Assembly (NCBI GenBank): GCA_902478365.1
Contig: CABSKX010000001.1
Location: 1-64,000 of the forward strand
Direction: 5' to 3'
DNA length: 64,000 nt
DNA from: an uncultured Collinsella sp.
GTDB taxonomy: Bacteria; Actinomycetota; Coriobacteriia; Coriobacteriales; Coriobacteriaceae
Part shown: positions 1-6,877 of the stretch, piece after piece
Numbering within the stretch: the first letter of the stretch is position 1
Layout of the letters: the number at the start of each line of letters is the position of its first letter
Program-made: the position numbers and the translations under genes
The notes under the pieces: model-generated
The model's input: only the letters and a program-made list of their open reading frames with translations
Told to the model about the DNA's origin: nothing
Database searches by the model: none

Positions 1-91
1 GATTCAGATTCGACAAGGGGCGACCATTGTGCAATCGCAAGAAGATGACGGGGCGAAATGTCAATCCTGGTCTAACAGAGCCTTTTCTTTT

Positions 92-153
92 TGTTGATTG
101 GGGACAGACTTAAATGAGCGTTTTCACGCATTTAAGTCTGTCCCCAATCAACA
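92..153. repeat. 25-bp perfect inverted repeat with GGGACA/TGTCCC
   Basis: Two perfectly complementary 25-nt arms (92-116 and 129-153) enclose a 12-nt loop. Each arm carries GGGGACAGACTTAAATG or its complement. The element lies just in front of the aminotransferase gene and belongs to the group of palindromes containing TGTCCC seen many times in this window. It could act as a terminator for whatever lies to the left, but there is no clear T-run, so a REP-like repeat is the safer description. Confidence 0.75.
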
Positions 154-212
154 TTGCTGCGGCGCTTTGCTCGGCTAAAGCGTACAATAGCGCCTATGTG
201 AAAGGGGAACAG

Positions 213-1403
213 ATGATCAACGAAACTATGTATGCTCGCGGTGCGGAAAGCTCCATCATCCGCGAGATTTTTAGCTATGGCCTTGAGCGCAAGGCGCAGA
301 TTGGTGCGGAAAATGTATTCGATTTTTCGCTGGGTAACCCGAGCGTTCCGGCGCCCGCTGCCGTGGCGGAGTCCATTAAGAAGGCCTTGGAGCTGCCGAG
401 TGACCAGCTGCACGGATACACGCCCGCACCGGGCCTGCCGCAGTGCCGTACCGCCGTGGCTGAGTCGCTCAACCGCCGCTTTGGTACGAGTTATGAGGGC
501 AAGGATGTCTTTATGACCGTGGGCGCCGCGGCTTCGCTCACCTGCACGCTCAACGCCGTTACGAACCCGGGCGATGAGGTTATCGTCATTGCACCGTACT
601 TCCCGGAGTATCGCGTGTGGATTGAGAAAGCCGGCTGTACGTGTGTCGAGGCGCTCGCCAATGAAGATACGTTCCAGCTGAGTGTGGACAACGTGCTCAA
701 GGCGATTACCGATAAGACGACTGCCGTCATCATCGACTCGCCGAATAACCCGACCGGCGCCGTGTATACGCGCGACACGCTGACGCGACTGGCCAGTGTT
801 TTACGCGAGGTCAACGCCAAGCGCGATCCCGAGAACCCGATTATGCTCATCTCGGATGAGCCGTATCGCGAGATTGTCTATGGCGCCGAGGTGCCTTGGG
901 TGCCTTCGATCTACGAGCACACCATCGTGTGCTACTCGTATTCCAAGTCGCTGTCGCTGCCGGGCGAGCGCGTGGGTTGGATTTTGGTTCCCAACACCAA
1001 TCCGCAGGCTGCGCGTCTGATGCCGGCTGTTGCGGGTGCCGCCCGTACGCTGGGCTTCGTGTGCGCGCCGGCGCTCTTCCAGCGCGTAATTATCGACTGC
1101 ATCGATGAGCCGAGTGACGTTGAGGCCTATGCGCGCAACCGCACCGCGCTTACCGATGCACTAGCGGAGTACGGCTACACGTATGTTGAGCCGGATGGTG
1201 CATTCTACCTGTGGGTGAAGGCGCTGGAGCCCGATGCGAACGCTTTCTGCGAGCGCGCGAAGAAGTATGAGCTGCTCGCGGTGCCCTCGGATAGTTTTGG
1301 CATGCCGGGCTGGTTCCGCTTGGGCTACTGTGTGAGCTACGAGACTATCGTTAACTCACTGCCCGCCTGGAAGCAGCTGGCCGACGAGTATCGTCAAAAG
1401 TAA
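213..1403 (+). CDS. Pyridoxal-phosphate aminotransferase, class I/II
   Basis: A 396-residue fold-type I aminotransferase, probably aspartate/aromatic type, transferring an amino group between an amino acid and a 2-oxo acid in the cytoplasm. Visible hallmarks are SPNNPTG near residue 177, SDEPY near 214 and the PLP-lysine motif YSYSKSLSLPGER with Lys near 246. The frame is open further upstream, but ATG 213 is chosen because AAAGGGG precedes it at good spacing and the family homology begins there (the upstream part overlaps a palindromic repeat). It is monocistronic: a hairpin follows the stop. Exact substrate cannot be read from sequence. Confidence 0.9.
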   Translation: MINETMYARGAESSIIREIFSYGLERKAQIGAENVFDFSLGNPSVPAPAAVAESIKKALELPSDQLHGYTPAPGLPQCRTAVAESLNRRFGTSYEGKDVFMTVGAAASLTCTLNAVTNPGDEVIVIAPYFPEYRVWIEKAGCTCVEALANEDTFQLSVDNVLKAITDKTTAVIIDSPNNPTGAVYTRDTLTRLASVLREVNAKRDPENPIMLISDEPYREIVYGAEVPWVPSIYEHTIVCYSYSKSLSLPGERVGWILVPNTNPQAARLMPAVAGAARTLGFVCAPALFQRVIIDCIDEPSDVEAYARNRTALTDALAEYGYTYVEPDGAFYLWVKALEPDANAFCERAKKYELLAVPSDSFGMPGWFRLGYCVSYETIVNSLPAWKQLADEYRQK

Positions 1404-1431
1404 AGCGCTCTGCTTACAATGTTTTACGTGA

Positions 1432-1462
1432 AACGGGGTTTGGTTTTAAGCCAGACCCCGTT
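1432..1462 (+). terminator. Hairpin after aminotransferase gene
   Basis: AACGGGGTTTGG pairs with CCAGACCCCGTT across a TTTTAAG loop, 29 nt after the aminotransferase stop. No long T-run follows, so it may be a weak or factor-assisted terminator. Confidence 0.5.
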
Positions 1463-1562
1463 GTCTATGCCGTTGTGTGATTGGGATGAAGCAGTTTTAC
1501 GACTGCCGAAAGCTATGCGTACAATGAATATACGCGACGGCCATACTGGACAAGGAGACCTG

Positions 1563-2384
1563 ATGCCCTACCTTCTTTCTTGTGATATTCATACTCATAC
1601 GCTGTTCTCCGCGCATGCGTACTCAACCATTGAGGAGAATGTGTACTGGGCGGCGGAACGTGGCCTGCAGGTGCTCGGATCTGCCGACCATCTGAGCTCT
1701 ATGGTTACGGCTTTCCCCAACGACCTGCGCAGTTTCCAGTTCTTTATTAACCAGGATATCTGGCCGCGCATTTGGAGCGGCGTGCTGGTGCTTCGCGGCG
1801 CCGAGGTCGATATCGTTTCGCTGGACGGAAGCTTGTTTGGCGAGGACATTCCCGTGTCGCTCGATATTGCCGGCGATTCGTACAGTCACCAGCATTCGCT
1901 GTTCGATTTGGTGACGCGTAATTTGGATTATTTGGTGGCAAGCGTGCATAACCCGCAGTTTGCCGAAGGCGCGACGCTCGCCCAAACGACCCAGATGTAC
2001 ATCAATGCCCTGGAGCACCCCAAGGTGTTCATGCTTGGGCATACGGGTCGTTCGGGCGTGCCGTTCGATATCGATGAGGTGCTGCTGGCGGCCAAGGCCA
2101 AGCACAAGATTATCGAGATCAATAACCATAGTCTTGAGCATGGCACGGATACCGAGCATTGGAACGTGTGTCGCAAGATTGCCGAGCGCTGTGCCGAGCT
2201 GGGCGTGGGTATTGGTGTGTCGACCGATGCCCACATTGGTATGGCCATTGGCAAGCTCGAGCACGCCCGCAAGTTGCTCGACGAGATTCACTTCCCGCTG
2301 GACCTGATCGTGACGCGCGACCGCGAGACGCTGCTGCGCGAGATGGCGGCAGCCGGCGTATGCGACCTGCGCAAGGGGATGTAA
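1563..2384 (+). CDS. PHP-domain metal-dependent hydrolase (YcdX-like)
   Basis: A 273-residue PHP-fold protein, probably a phosphatase or phosphoesterase using a trinuclear metal site. Metal-binding motifs visible are DIHTHTLFSAH near the N terminus, GSADH around residue 40, a central SVHNPQF, LGHTGR, and STDAHIG near the C terminus, the order found in the YcdX/HisK-like group. ATG 1563 is preceded by AAGGAGA at 1551-1557; a longer open frame upstream has no such site. It stands alone, facing the rRNA methyltransferase gene across a shared hairpin. Substrate is unknown; a histidinol phosphatase role is possible but there are no his genes nearby. Confidence 0.82.
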   Translation: MPYLLSCDIHTHTLFSAHAYSTIEENVYWAAERGLQVLGSADHLSSMVTAFPNDLRSFQFFINQDIWPRIWSGVLVLRGAEVDIVSLDGSLFGEDIPVSLDIAGDSYSHQHSLFDLVTRNLDYLVASVHNPQFAEGATLAQTTQMYINALEHPKVFMLGHTGRSGVPFDIDEVLLAAKAKHKIIEINNHSLEHGTDTEHWNVCRKIAERCAELGVGIGVSTDAHIGMAIGKLEHARKLLDEIHFPLDLIVTRDRETLLREMAAAGVCDLRKGM

Positions 2385-2403
2385 CGAGACTCATATGTCC
2401 AAC

Positions 2404-2437
2404 GAAAGGGGGCGGTCCAGACGGGCCGCCCCCTTTC
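2404..2437. terminator. Bidirectional terminator between convergent genes
   Basis: GAAAGGGGGCGG and CCGCCCCCTTTC form a strong GC stem with A-rich and T-rich sides, placed between the converging PHP hydrolase and methyltransferase genes, so it can serve both. Confidence 0.85.
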
Positions 2438-2463
2438 CTGTCCCAAAAATCTACCGGGGTGGA

Positions 2464-3912
2464 TTAGCGGCGCTCGAGGACCGCGACGGTCTCGGTGTGG
2501 TCGGTATGAGGGAACATGTCGACCGGCGTGATCTTGAGCAGGCGATAGCCACCGTCGAGGAGCTGGTGCAGGTCGCGCTCTTGGGTCACGGGGTTGCAGC
2601 TGATATAGGTGATGCGGCGCGGCTTAAGTGCGCAGGCGGCCTCGAGGAACTCGGGGGTAGAGCCGGCGCGCGGCGGGTCGATGGAAAGGACGTCGACGCG
2701 CTCGTTGTTATCTGCGGCATCTAGGATGTAGTCGGTGGCATCGTCGGCCATAAACCAAGCGCTGCGGGTGAGGCCGTTGAGCTCGGCATTGCGACGTGCG
2801 TCGGCAATGCCCGCCGGGTTGCGCTCCACGCCGAGCAGCATAATGCCGATGCCCTTGTTCTGGGCATCCTTCGCGGCGCACAGACCGATGGTGCCGCTGC
2901 CGCAGTACGCGTCCATAAGAATGTCACCCTGCTGCAGGTCCATGCCGTCAATCGCGAGCTGATAGAGCAGCTCGGTCTGCTGCGGATTGGTCTGATAGAA
3001 CGCGGTAGGGGAGATATCGAAGTCGCAGCCGAGCAGCTGATCGCGCATGCACTCGGCACCATAGACGATACGAGTTTCCTCACCCAAGATGGCGTTACCG
3101 GGACGGCCATTGATATTTTGGGCAACGGTGACGATATGCGGATCGAGTGCCGCGACGGCCTCAAAGAACTCCTGTGCATGCGGTAAGTCACGCTGGGCGG
3201 TCACGAGCGTAACCATGACCTGGTCTGTACGCCAACCGCAGCGGACGACGGCATAGCGAAGCAAACCAAGATGCTTGTCCTCATTAAAGGCGGGAATATG
3301 CAGCCGCTCAGCTTCGCGTGCGATGCCGTTGAGAATCTGACGAGCGCCCGGCGCCTCGACAGGACATTCGGGTACGGCAACGATTCTGTGCGTGCCGCGC
3401 TCAAAGAAACCGCAACGGACAGCGCCCTCTCTGCCAGGGGCAAAGGGAGTGGCAGCCTTATGACGAAAGCCGCGCGGCGCAGGATATTTACCCGGGTCGC
3501 CCAGGGTGACGCCCATACCGCGAATAGGATCGACAGTAATGCTCTCGCGCTCACAAAGCTCGGCAAACAGCTCCTCCATAGCAGCCTGCTTAGCCGCCAA
3601 CTGCTTCTTATAAGGACGATTGAGCGCCGTGCACCCACCGCAAGCCCGCATGATGGAACAAGGAGACTTGGGGTCCACAGCCTTACGCGCAGGCGAAACC
3701 GGATCTTTATGCGGGCGCTTGGAGCGAGTCTGAGGCGCTTTATCCCCGCCTCGACGAGAGTCAGAACGCTTGCCCTTGGCCTTGCCCTTGGCCGACTTGC
3801 TTTTTGCAGCTTTAGAAGACTTGGATTTCGTAGAAGATTTCTCCTCCTTCGACCCCTCAGCCGCCTCCACCAAAGCACGACGAGCCCTACGCTCCGCACG
3901 AGATTCTGCCAT
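2464..3912 (-). CDS. TrmA/RumA-family 23S rRNA (uracil-5-)-methyltransferase
   Basis: A 482-residue SAM-dependent methyltransferase that should convert a uridine of 23S rRNA to 5-methyluridine. An iron-sulfur cluster signature (CSIMRACGGC, plus a later Cys) lies near residues 84-94, the SAM-binding motif is DAYCGSGTIGL, followed by IDPPRAG and the catalytic cysteine motif YISCNP near the C terminus. Unusual is an ~80-residue N-terminal tail made almost only of Lys, Ser, Arg and Ala, likely an RNA-binding extension. GGGG lies 7 nt before the ATG. Whether it modifies one or two positions (RlmD versus RlmCD) cannot be decided here. Confidence 0.88.
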   Translation of the reverse strand: MAESRAERRARRALVEAAEGSKEEKSSTKSKSSKAAKSKSAKGKAKGKRSDSRRGGDKAPQTRSKRPHKDPVSPARKAVDPKSPCSIMRACGGCTALNRPYKKQLAAKQAAMEELFAELCERESITVDPIRGMGVTLGDPGKYPAPRGFRHKAATPFAPGREGAVRCGFFERGTHRIVAVPECPVEAPGARQILNGIAREAERLHIPAFNEDKHLGLLRYAVVRCGWRTDQVMVTLVTAQRDLPHAQEFFEAVAALDPHIVTVAQNINGRPGNAILGEETRIVYGAECMRDQLLGCDFDISPTAFYQTNPQQTELLYQLAIDGMDLQQGDILMDAYCGSGTIGLCAAKDAQNKGIGIMLLGVERNPAGIADARRNAELNGLTRSAWFMADDATDYILDAADNNERVDVLSIDPPRAGSTPEFLEAACALKPRRITYISCNPVTQERDLHQLLDGGYRLLKITPVDMFPHTDHTETVAVLERR

Positions 3913-4021
3913 GAATTAACCCCACTAATTTATAAATTTAAAGCCACAAGCATTGTACCGTGCCAAGCCAACAGACGATATGCAAGCGGTTTATTGGTAT
4001 CAGTGATAGGTACAACGATGA

Positions 4022-4158
4022 TTGCCCGCTGGGCTCCGGGGCGGGGGTTAAGTTTATCGCGAGTTCCGCACGAACAGGAGGCCACTTAATGTGGCCTCCG
4101 TCGTGAGCAGGACTGTAGAGCAGGAAACTTAACCCCCGCCCCGGAGCCCAGCGGGCAA
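4022..4158. repeat. Nested-hairpin repeat, family 1, copy 1
   Basis: Outer arms 4022-4055 and 4125-4158 are 34 nt each and perfectly complementary. The enclosed core holds a second hairpin (GGAGGCCAC, loop TTAAT, GTGGCCTCC at 4077-4099) flanked by CACGA/TCGTG and a conserved tract GAGCAGGACTGTAGAGCAGG. The core recurs at 40877-40945 (opposite strand) and 45770-45830, while the outer arms are unrelated in sequence. With the promoter that follows, this is what fills the 338-nt gap before the ABC operon. Confidence 0.85.
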
Positions 4159-4166
4159 ACCCTCCC

Positions 4167-4195
4167 TTGTACTCCATCTCACTAAAGTGTATGAT
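4167..4195 (+). promoter_or_regulatory. Promoter of the amino-acid ABC operon
   Basis: TTGTAC at 4167-4172 and TATGAT at 4190-4195 are separated by exactly 17 nt, ~55 nt upstream of the binding-protein ATG. A 10-bp palindrome CACTAAAGTG (4180-4189) sits in the spacer next to the -10 box. Confidence 0.6.
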
Positions 4196-4233
4196 TCTGA
4201 ACGTTACATGACTCACTTTACCTAACTAAAGTG
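4180..4233. promoter_or_regulatory. Two candidate operators, CACT/AGTG dyads
   Basis: CACTAAAGTG at 4180-4189 lies within the promoter and CACTTTA-N6-TAAAGTG at 4214-4233 lies just after the predicted start point. Both share the CACT/AGTG half-sites, as expected for a repressor binding twice. Related dyads precede cysE (29322-29331, 9 of 10 identical) and ilvE (30243-30258, same TTTA-N6-TAAA geometry). The regulator is not identified. Confidence 0.45.
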
Positions 4234-4250
4234 CTACCAAGGGGGATACC

Positions 4251-5111
4251 ATGAATGCCGATATGTCTCGTCGTCAGTTTGTTGGTCTAGCCGGTTCGCT
4301 TGCCACGGTGCTTGGCCTCGGCCTGGTAGGCTGCGGCGGTGGTGCCGATAAGGGCTCTGCTGCCGGATCTACCGCAGCCAAGGACGTGAAGGGCGCCGCG
4401 GAGTCCAAGAAGCTCGTGGTGGGCTTTGACAAGTCCTATCCTCCGTATGGCTTTGTAGGCGACGATGGCGAGTACACCGGCTTTGACCTCGACCTTGCCA
4501 AGGCCGTTGCCGATAAGCAGGGCTGGGAAGTCGATTACGAGGCCATCGACTGGGATGCCAAGGACACGCTGCTCAACTCGGGTGCTATCAACTGCATCTG
4601 GAACGGCTTTACCATGGAGGGCCGCGAGGACGACTACACGTTCTCCGAGCCTTACATGCTCAACGAGCAGGTGCTCGTGGTCAAGAAAGACGCGGGTATC
4701 AAGAGCTGGGACGATCTTGCCGGCAAGACCGTGATTACCCAGACCGATTCCGCCGCACAGGATGTGCTCGAGGGCGACCAGAAGGATTTGGCGGCGACGT
4801 TTGCCACGCTCGATACCATCGGTGAGTACAACACGGCCTTTATGCAGCTCGAGAGTGGTGCAGTCGATGCCGTTGCCTGTGACCTCTCGATCGCTCAGTA
4901 TCAGCTTGCCGCCAAGCCCGATGCCTATACGCAGCTCGACAAGCCGCTGTCCAGCGAGCACTATGCCGTCGGCTTTAAGAAGGGCGACACCAAGTCCGCC
5001 GATGCCGTGACCGAATCGCTCAAGGCACTCTACGAGGATGGCACGGTCAAGGACCTCTGCGATAAATATGCAGATTACGGTCTGTCTTTCGATAATTGGG
5101 TGCTCAAGTAA
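4251..5111 (+). CDS. Amino-acid ABC transporter substrate-binding lipoprotein
   Basis: A 286-residue family-3 solute-binding protein. The N terminus has an Arg-Arg pair followed by a hydrophobic stretch and lipobox GLVGC near residues 23-27, so it should be a membrane-anchored lipoprotein, perhaps Tat-exported. The mature part has the family pattern: LVVGFDKSYPPYGF, GEYTGFDLDLAKA, and GLSFDNW at the end. It captures a polar amino acid (glutamine, histidine or cystine type) for the permease and ATPase encoded next. AAGGGGG precedes ATG 4251. The stop overlaps the next start (TAATG). A shared dyad with cysE hints at cystine, which is inference only. Confidence 0.9.
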   Translation: MNADMSRRQFVGLAGSLATVLGLGLVGCGGGADKGSAAGSTAAKDVKGAAESKKLVVGFDKSYPPYGFVGDDGEYTGFDLDLAKAVADKQGWEVDYEAIDWDAKDTLLNSGAINCIWNGFTMEGREDDYTFSEPYMLNEQVLVVKKDAGIKSWDDLAGKTVITQTDSAAQDVLEGDQKDLAATFATLDTIGEYNTAFMQLESGAVDAVACDLSIAQYQLAAKPDAYTQLDKPLSSEHYAVGFKKGDTKSADAVTESLKALYEDGTVKDLCDKYADYGLSFDNWVLK

Positions 5112-5764
5112 TGTCTATTCAGGTCATGATGCAGATGCTTGGCCAGGGATTCTTGGTCAGTTTGCAGTTGTTTGTGCTGACACTGCTGGGGTCGATTCCG
5201 CTGGGAATCCCCGTGGCGTTTATGCGCATGAGCAAAATCGCGCCGCTTCGCTGGATTGCGCGCATCTACATTTCGGTCATGCGCGGTACGCCGCTCATGC
5301 TGCAGATGTTTGCCATCTACTTTGCCCCGTACTACGTGTTTGGCATTTCGCTCACGCCCGATTCCAAGTGGACGGCGTGCGTCGTGGCGTTCATCGTCAA
5401 CTACGCCGGTTACTTTGCCGAGATCTATCGCTCGGGCCTGCAGTCCATTCCGCGCGGTCAATACGAGGCCGCCGAGGTGCTGGGCTATTCGCGCACGCAG
5501 ACGTTTCTGTATATCGTGATGCCGCAGGTCGCCAAGCGCATTTTGCCGGCGATGGGCAACGAGATCATCACGCTGGTCAAGGACACGTCGCTGGCGTTTG
5601 CCATTGGCGTGGGTGAGATGTTCTCGACGGCCAAGGCGCTGGTCGCCTCGCAGGTGAGCATGGTACCGTTTGCGATCGCGGCACTGATTTACTGGGTCTT
5701 TAACTTTGTAGTCGAGATGCTGTTAGGCGCTGCCGAGAAACGACTTGACTATTACCATGACTAG
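5111..5764 (+). CDS. Amino-acid ABC transporter permease
   Basis: A 217-residue inner-membrane permease of the HisMQ family, forming the channel of the polar amino-acid importer with the neighbouring ATPase. The conserved EAA loop that docks the ATPase is visible as YEAAEVLGYSRTQTFLYIVM around residues 120-139, and there are about five hydrophobic segments. Its ATG overlaps the stop of the binding-protein gene by one base, implying translational coupling. A single permease gene suggests a homodimer. Confidence 0.9.
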   Translation: MSIQVMMQMLGQGFLVSLQLFVLTLLGSIPLGIPVAFMRMSKIAPLRWIARIYISVMRGTPLMLQMFAIYFAPYYVFGISLTPDSKWTACVVAFIVNYAGYFAEIYRSGLQSIPRGQYEAAEVLGYSRTQTFLYIVMPQVAKRILPAMGNEIITLVKDTSLAFAIGVGEMFSTAKALVASQVSMVPFAIAALIYWVFNFVVEMLLGAAEKRLDYYHD

Positions 5765-5802
5765 CCTGTCCCGTTGTGCTTTTCAAACACGTGGAGGTTC
5801 CT

Positions 5803-6567
5803 GTGTCCGGAACGGTTATGAATATATCGAACGCGCGTAAGGCGTTTGGCGGCAATGAGGTGCTCAAGGATATCTCGCTTGAGGTGAAGCGTGGCGAGGT
5901 CGTGGCGATTATCGGACCTTCGGGTGGCGGCAAGTCCACGCTGTTGCGGTGTGCCACGCTGCTCGAGACACTCGACGGAGGCTCGCTCTCGTTTGGTGAC
6001 CTTGCCGTTGCGACGGATGCGGGTTCGGGCGCGGTGTACGCAAAGGGCGATGTGCCTAAACAGGCGCGCTCGCGGTTTGGTTTGGTGTTTCAGAACTACA
6101 ATCTGTTCCCGCACTATACCGTGATGAAAAACATCACCGATGCACCGATCCGCGTGCTTAAACGCCCGCGCGAGCAGGCGGAGGCTCGCGCACACGAGCT
6201 CATTACACAGATGGGGCTTACGGGTAACGAGAACAAGGTGCCCTGCGAGCTTTCGGGCGGTCAGCAGCAACGCGTAAGTATTGCCCGCGCCCTGGCGCTC
6301 GACCCGGAAATCTTGTTCTTTGATGAGCCGACCTCGGCGCTCGATCCCGAGCTGACGGCCGAGGTTCTGCGCGTCATCAAGGATCTGGCCGCGCAGAATA
6401 TGACGATGGTGATTGTGACGCACGCGATGCAGTTTGCCCGCGACGTTGCCGACCGCGTGGTCTTCATGGACGTCGGGCGCATTGTCGAGGAGGGTCCGGC
6501 CGAGCAGGTTATCGATCATCCGCGCGAGCAGCGTACACGCGAGTTCTTGAGCCGTATCGAGGGATAG
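5803..6567 (+). CDS. Amino-acid ABC transporter ATP-binding protein
   Basis: The 254-residue ATPase of the importer. Walker A is GPSGGGKST, the signature is LSGGQQQR, Walker B with catalytic Glu is ILFFDEPTSALDPE, and the switch His is in VTHAMQFA. GTG 5803 is chosen because GGAGG (5793-5797) stands 5 nt before it; the ATG at 5818 is an alternative. It is the last gene of the three-gene operon and is followed by a terminator. Confidence 0.9.
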   Translation: MSGTVMNISNARKAFGGNEVLKDISLEVKRGEVVAIIGPSGGGKSTLLRCATLLETLDGGSLSFGDLAVATDAGSGAVYAKGDVPKQARSRFGLVFQNYNLFPHYTVMKNITDAPIRVLKRPREQAEARAHELITQMGLTGNENKVPCELSGGQQQRVSIARALALDPEILFFDEPTSALDPELTAEVLRVIKDLAAQNMTMVIVTHAMQFARDVADRVVFMDVGRIVEEGPAEQVIDHPREQRTREFLSRIEG

Positions 6568-6600
6568 GCTCAGCTATTTACTCAACTGCTTATTGAGGTG

Positions 6601-6639
6601 ATGCCGCCGCAGGTCTTACGGCCTGGGGCGGCATTTTAT
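6601..6639 (+). terminator. Intrinsic terminator of the amino-acid ABC operon
   Basis: ATGCCGCCGCAGG pairs with CCTGGGGCGGCAT, loop TCTTACGG, followed by TTTAT. It lies 33 nt after the ATPase stop. Confidence 0.8.
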
Positions 6640-6877
6640 TTGCATCCGTGGGGTTCAATAATCGCCTCGCAAGCTCGCCCCTTCCTCTCGCCGCCTGTAT
6701 TCATACGTGCGCCGAAAGGTGTGCATGGACAGTCGCCTGTGAGGGTAGGGTGGTGGCATAGGACATTTGGAGGGTGAGTCGGCTCGGCTGCCGACCATGC
6801 TGCTCCCGGGACGGCACCGACCGCGAACTCTCCCCGTTGGCGTCGCGCATTGCGCGCGGCCCTGCAAGGAGGTCATC

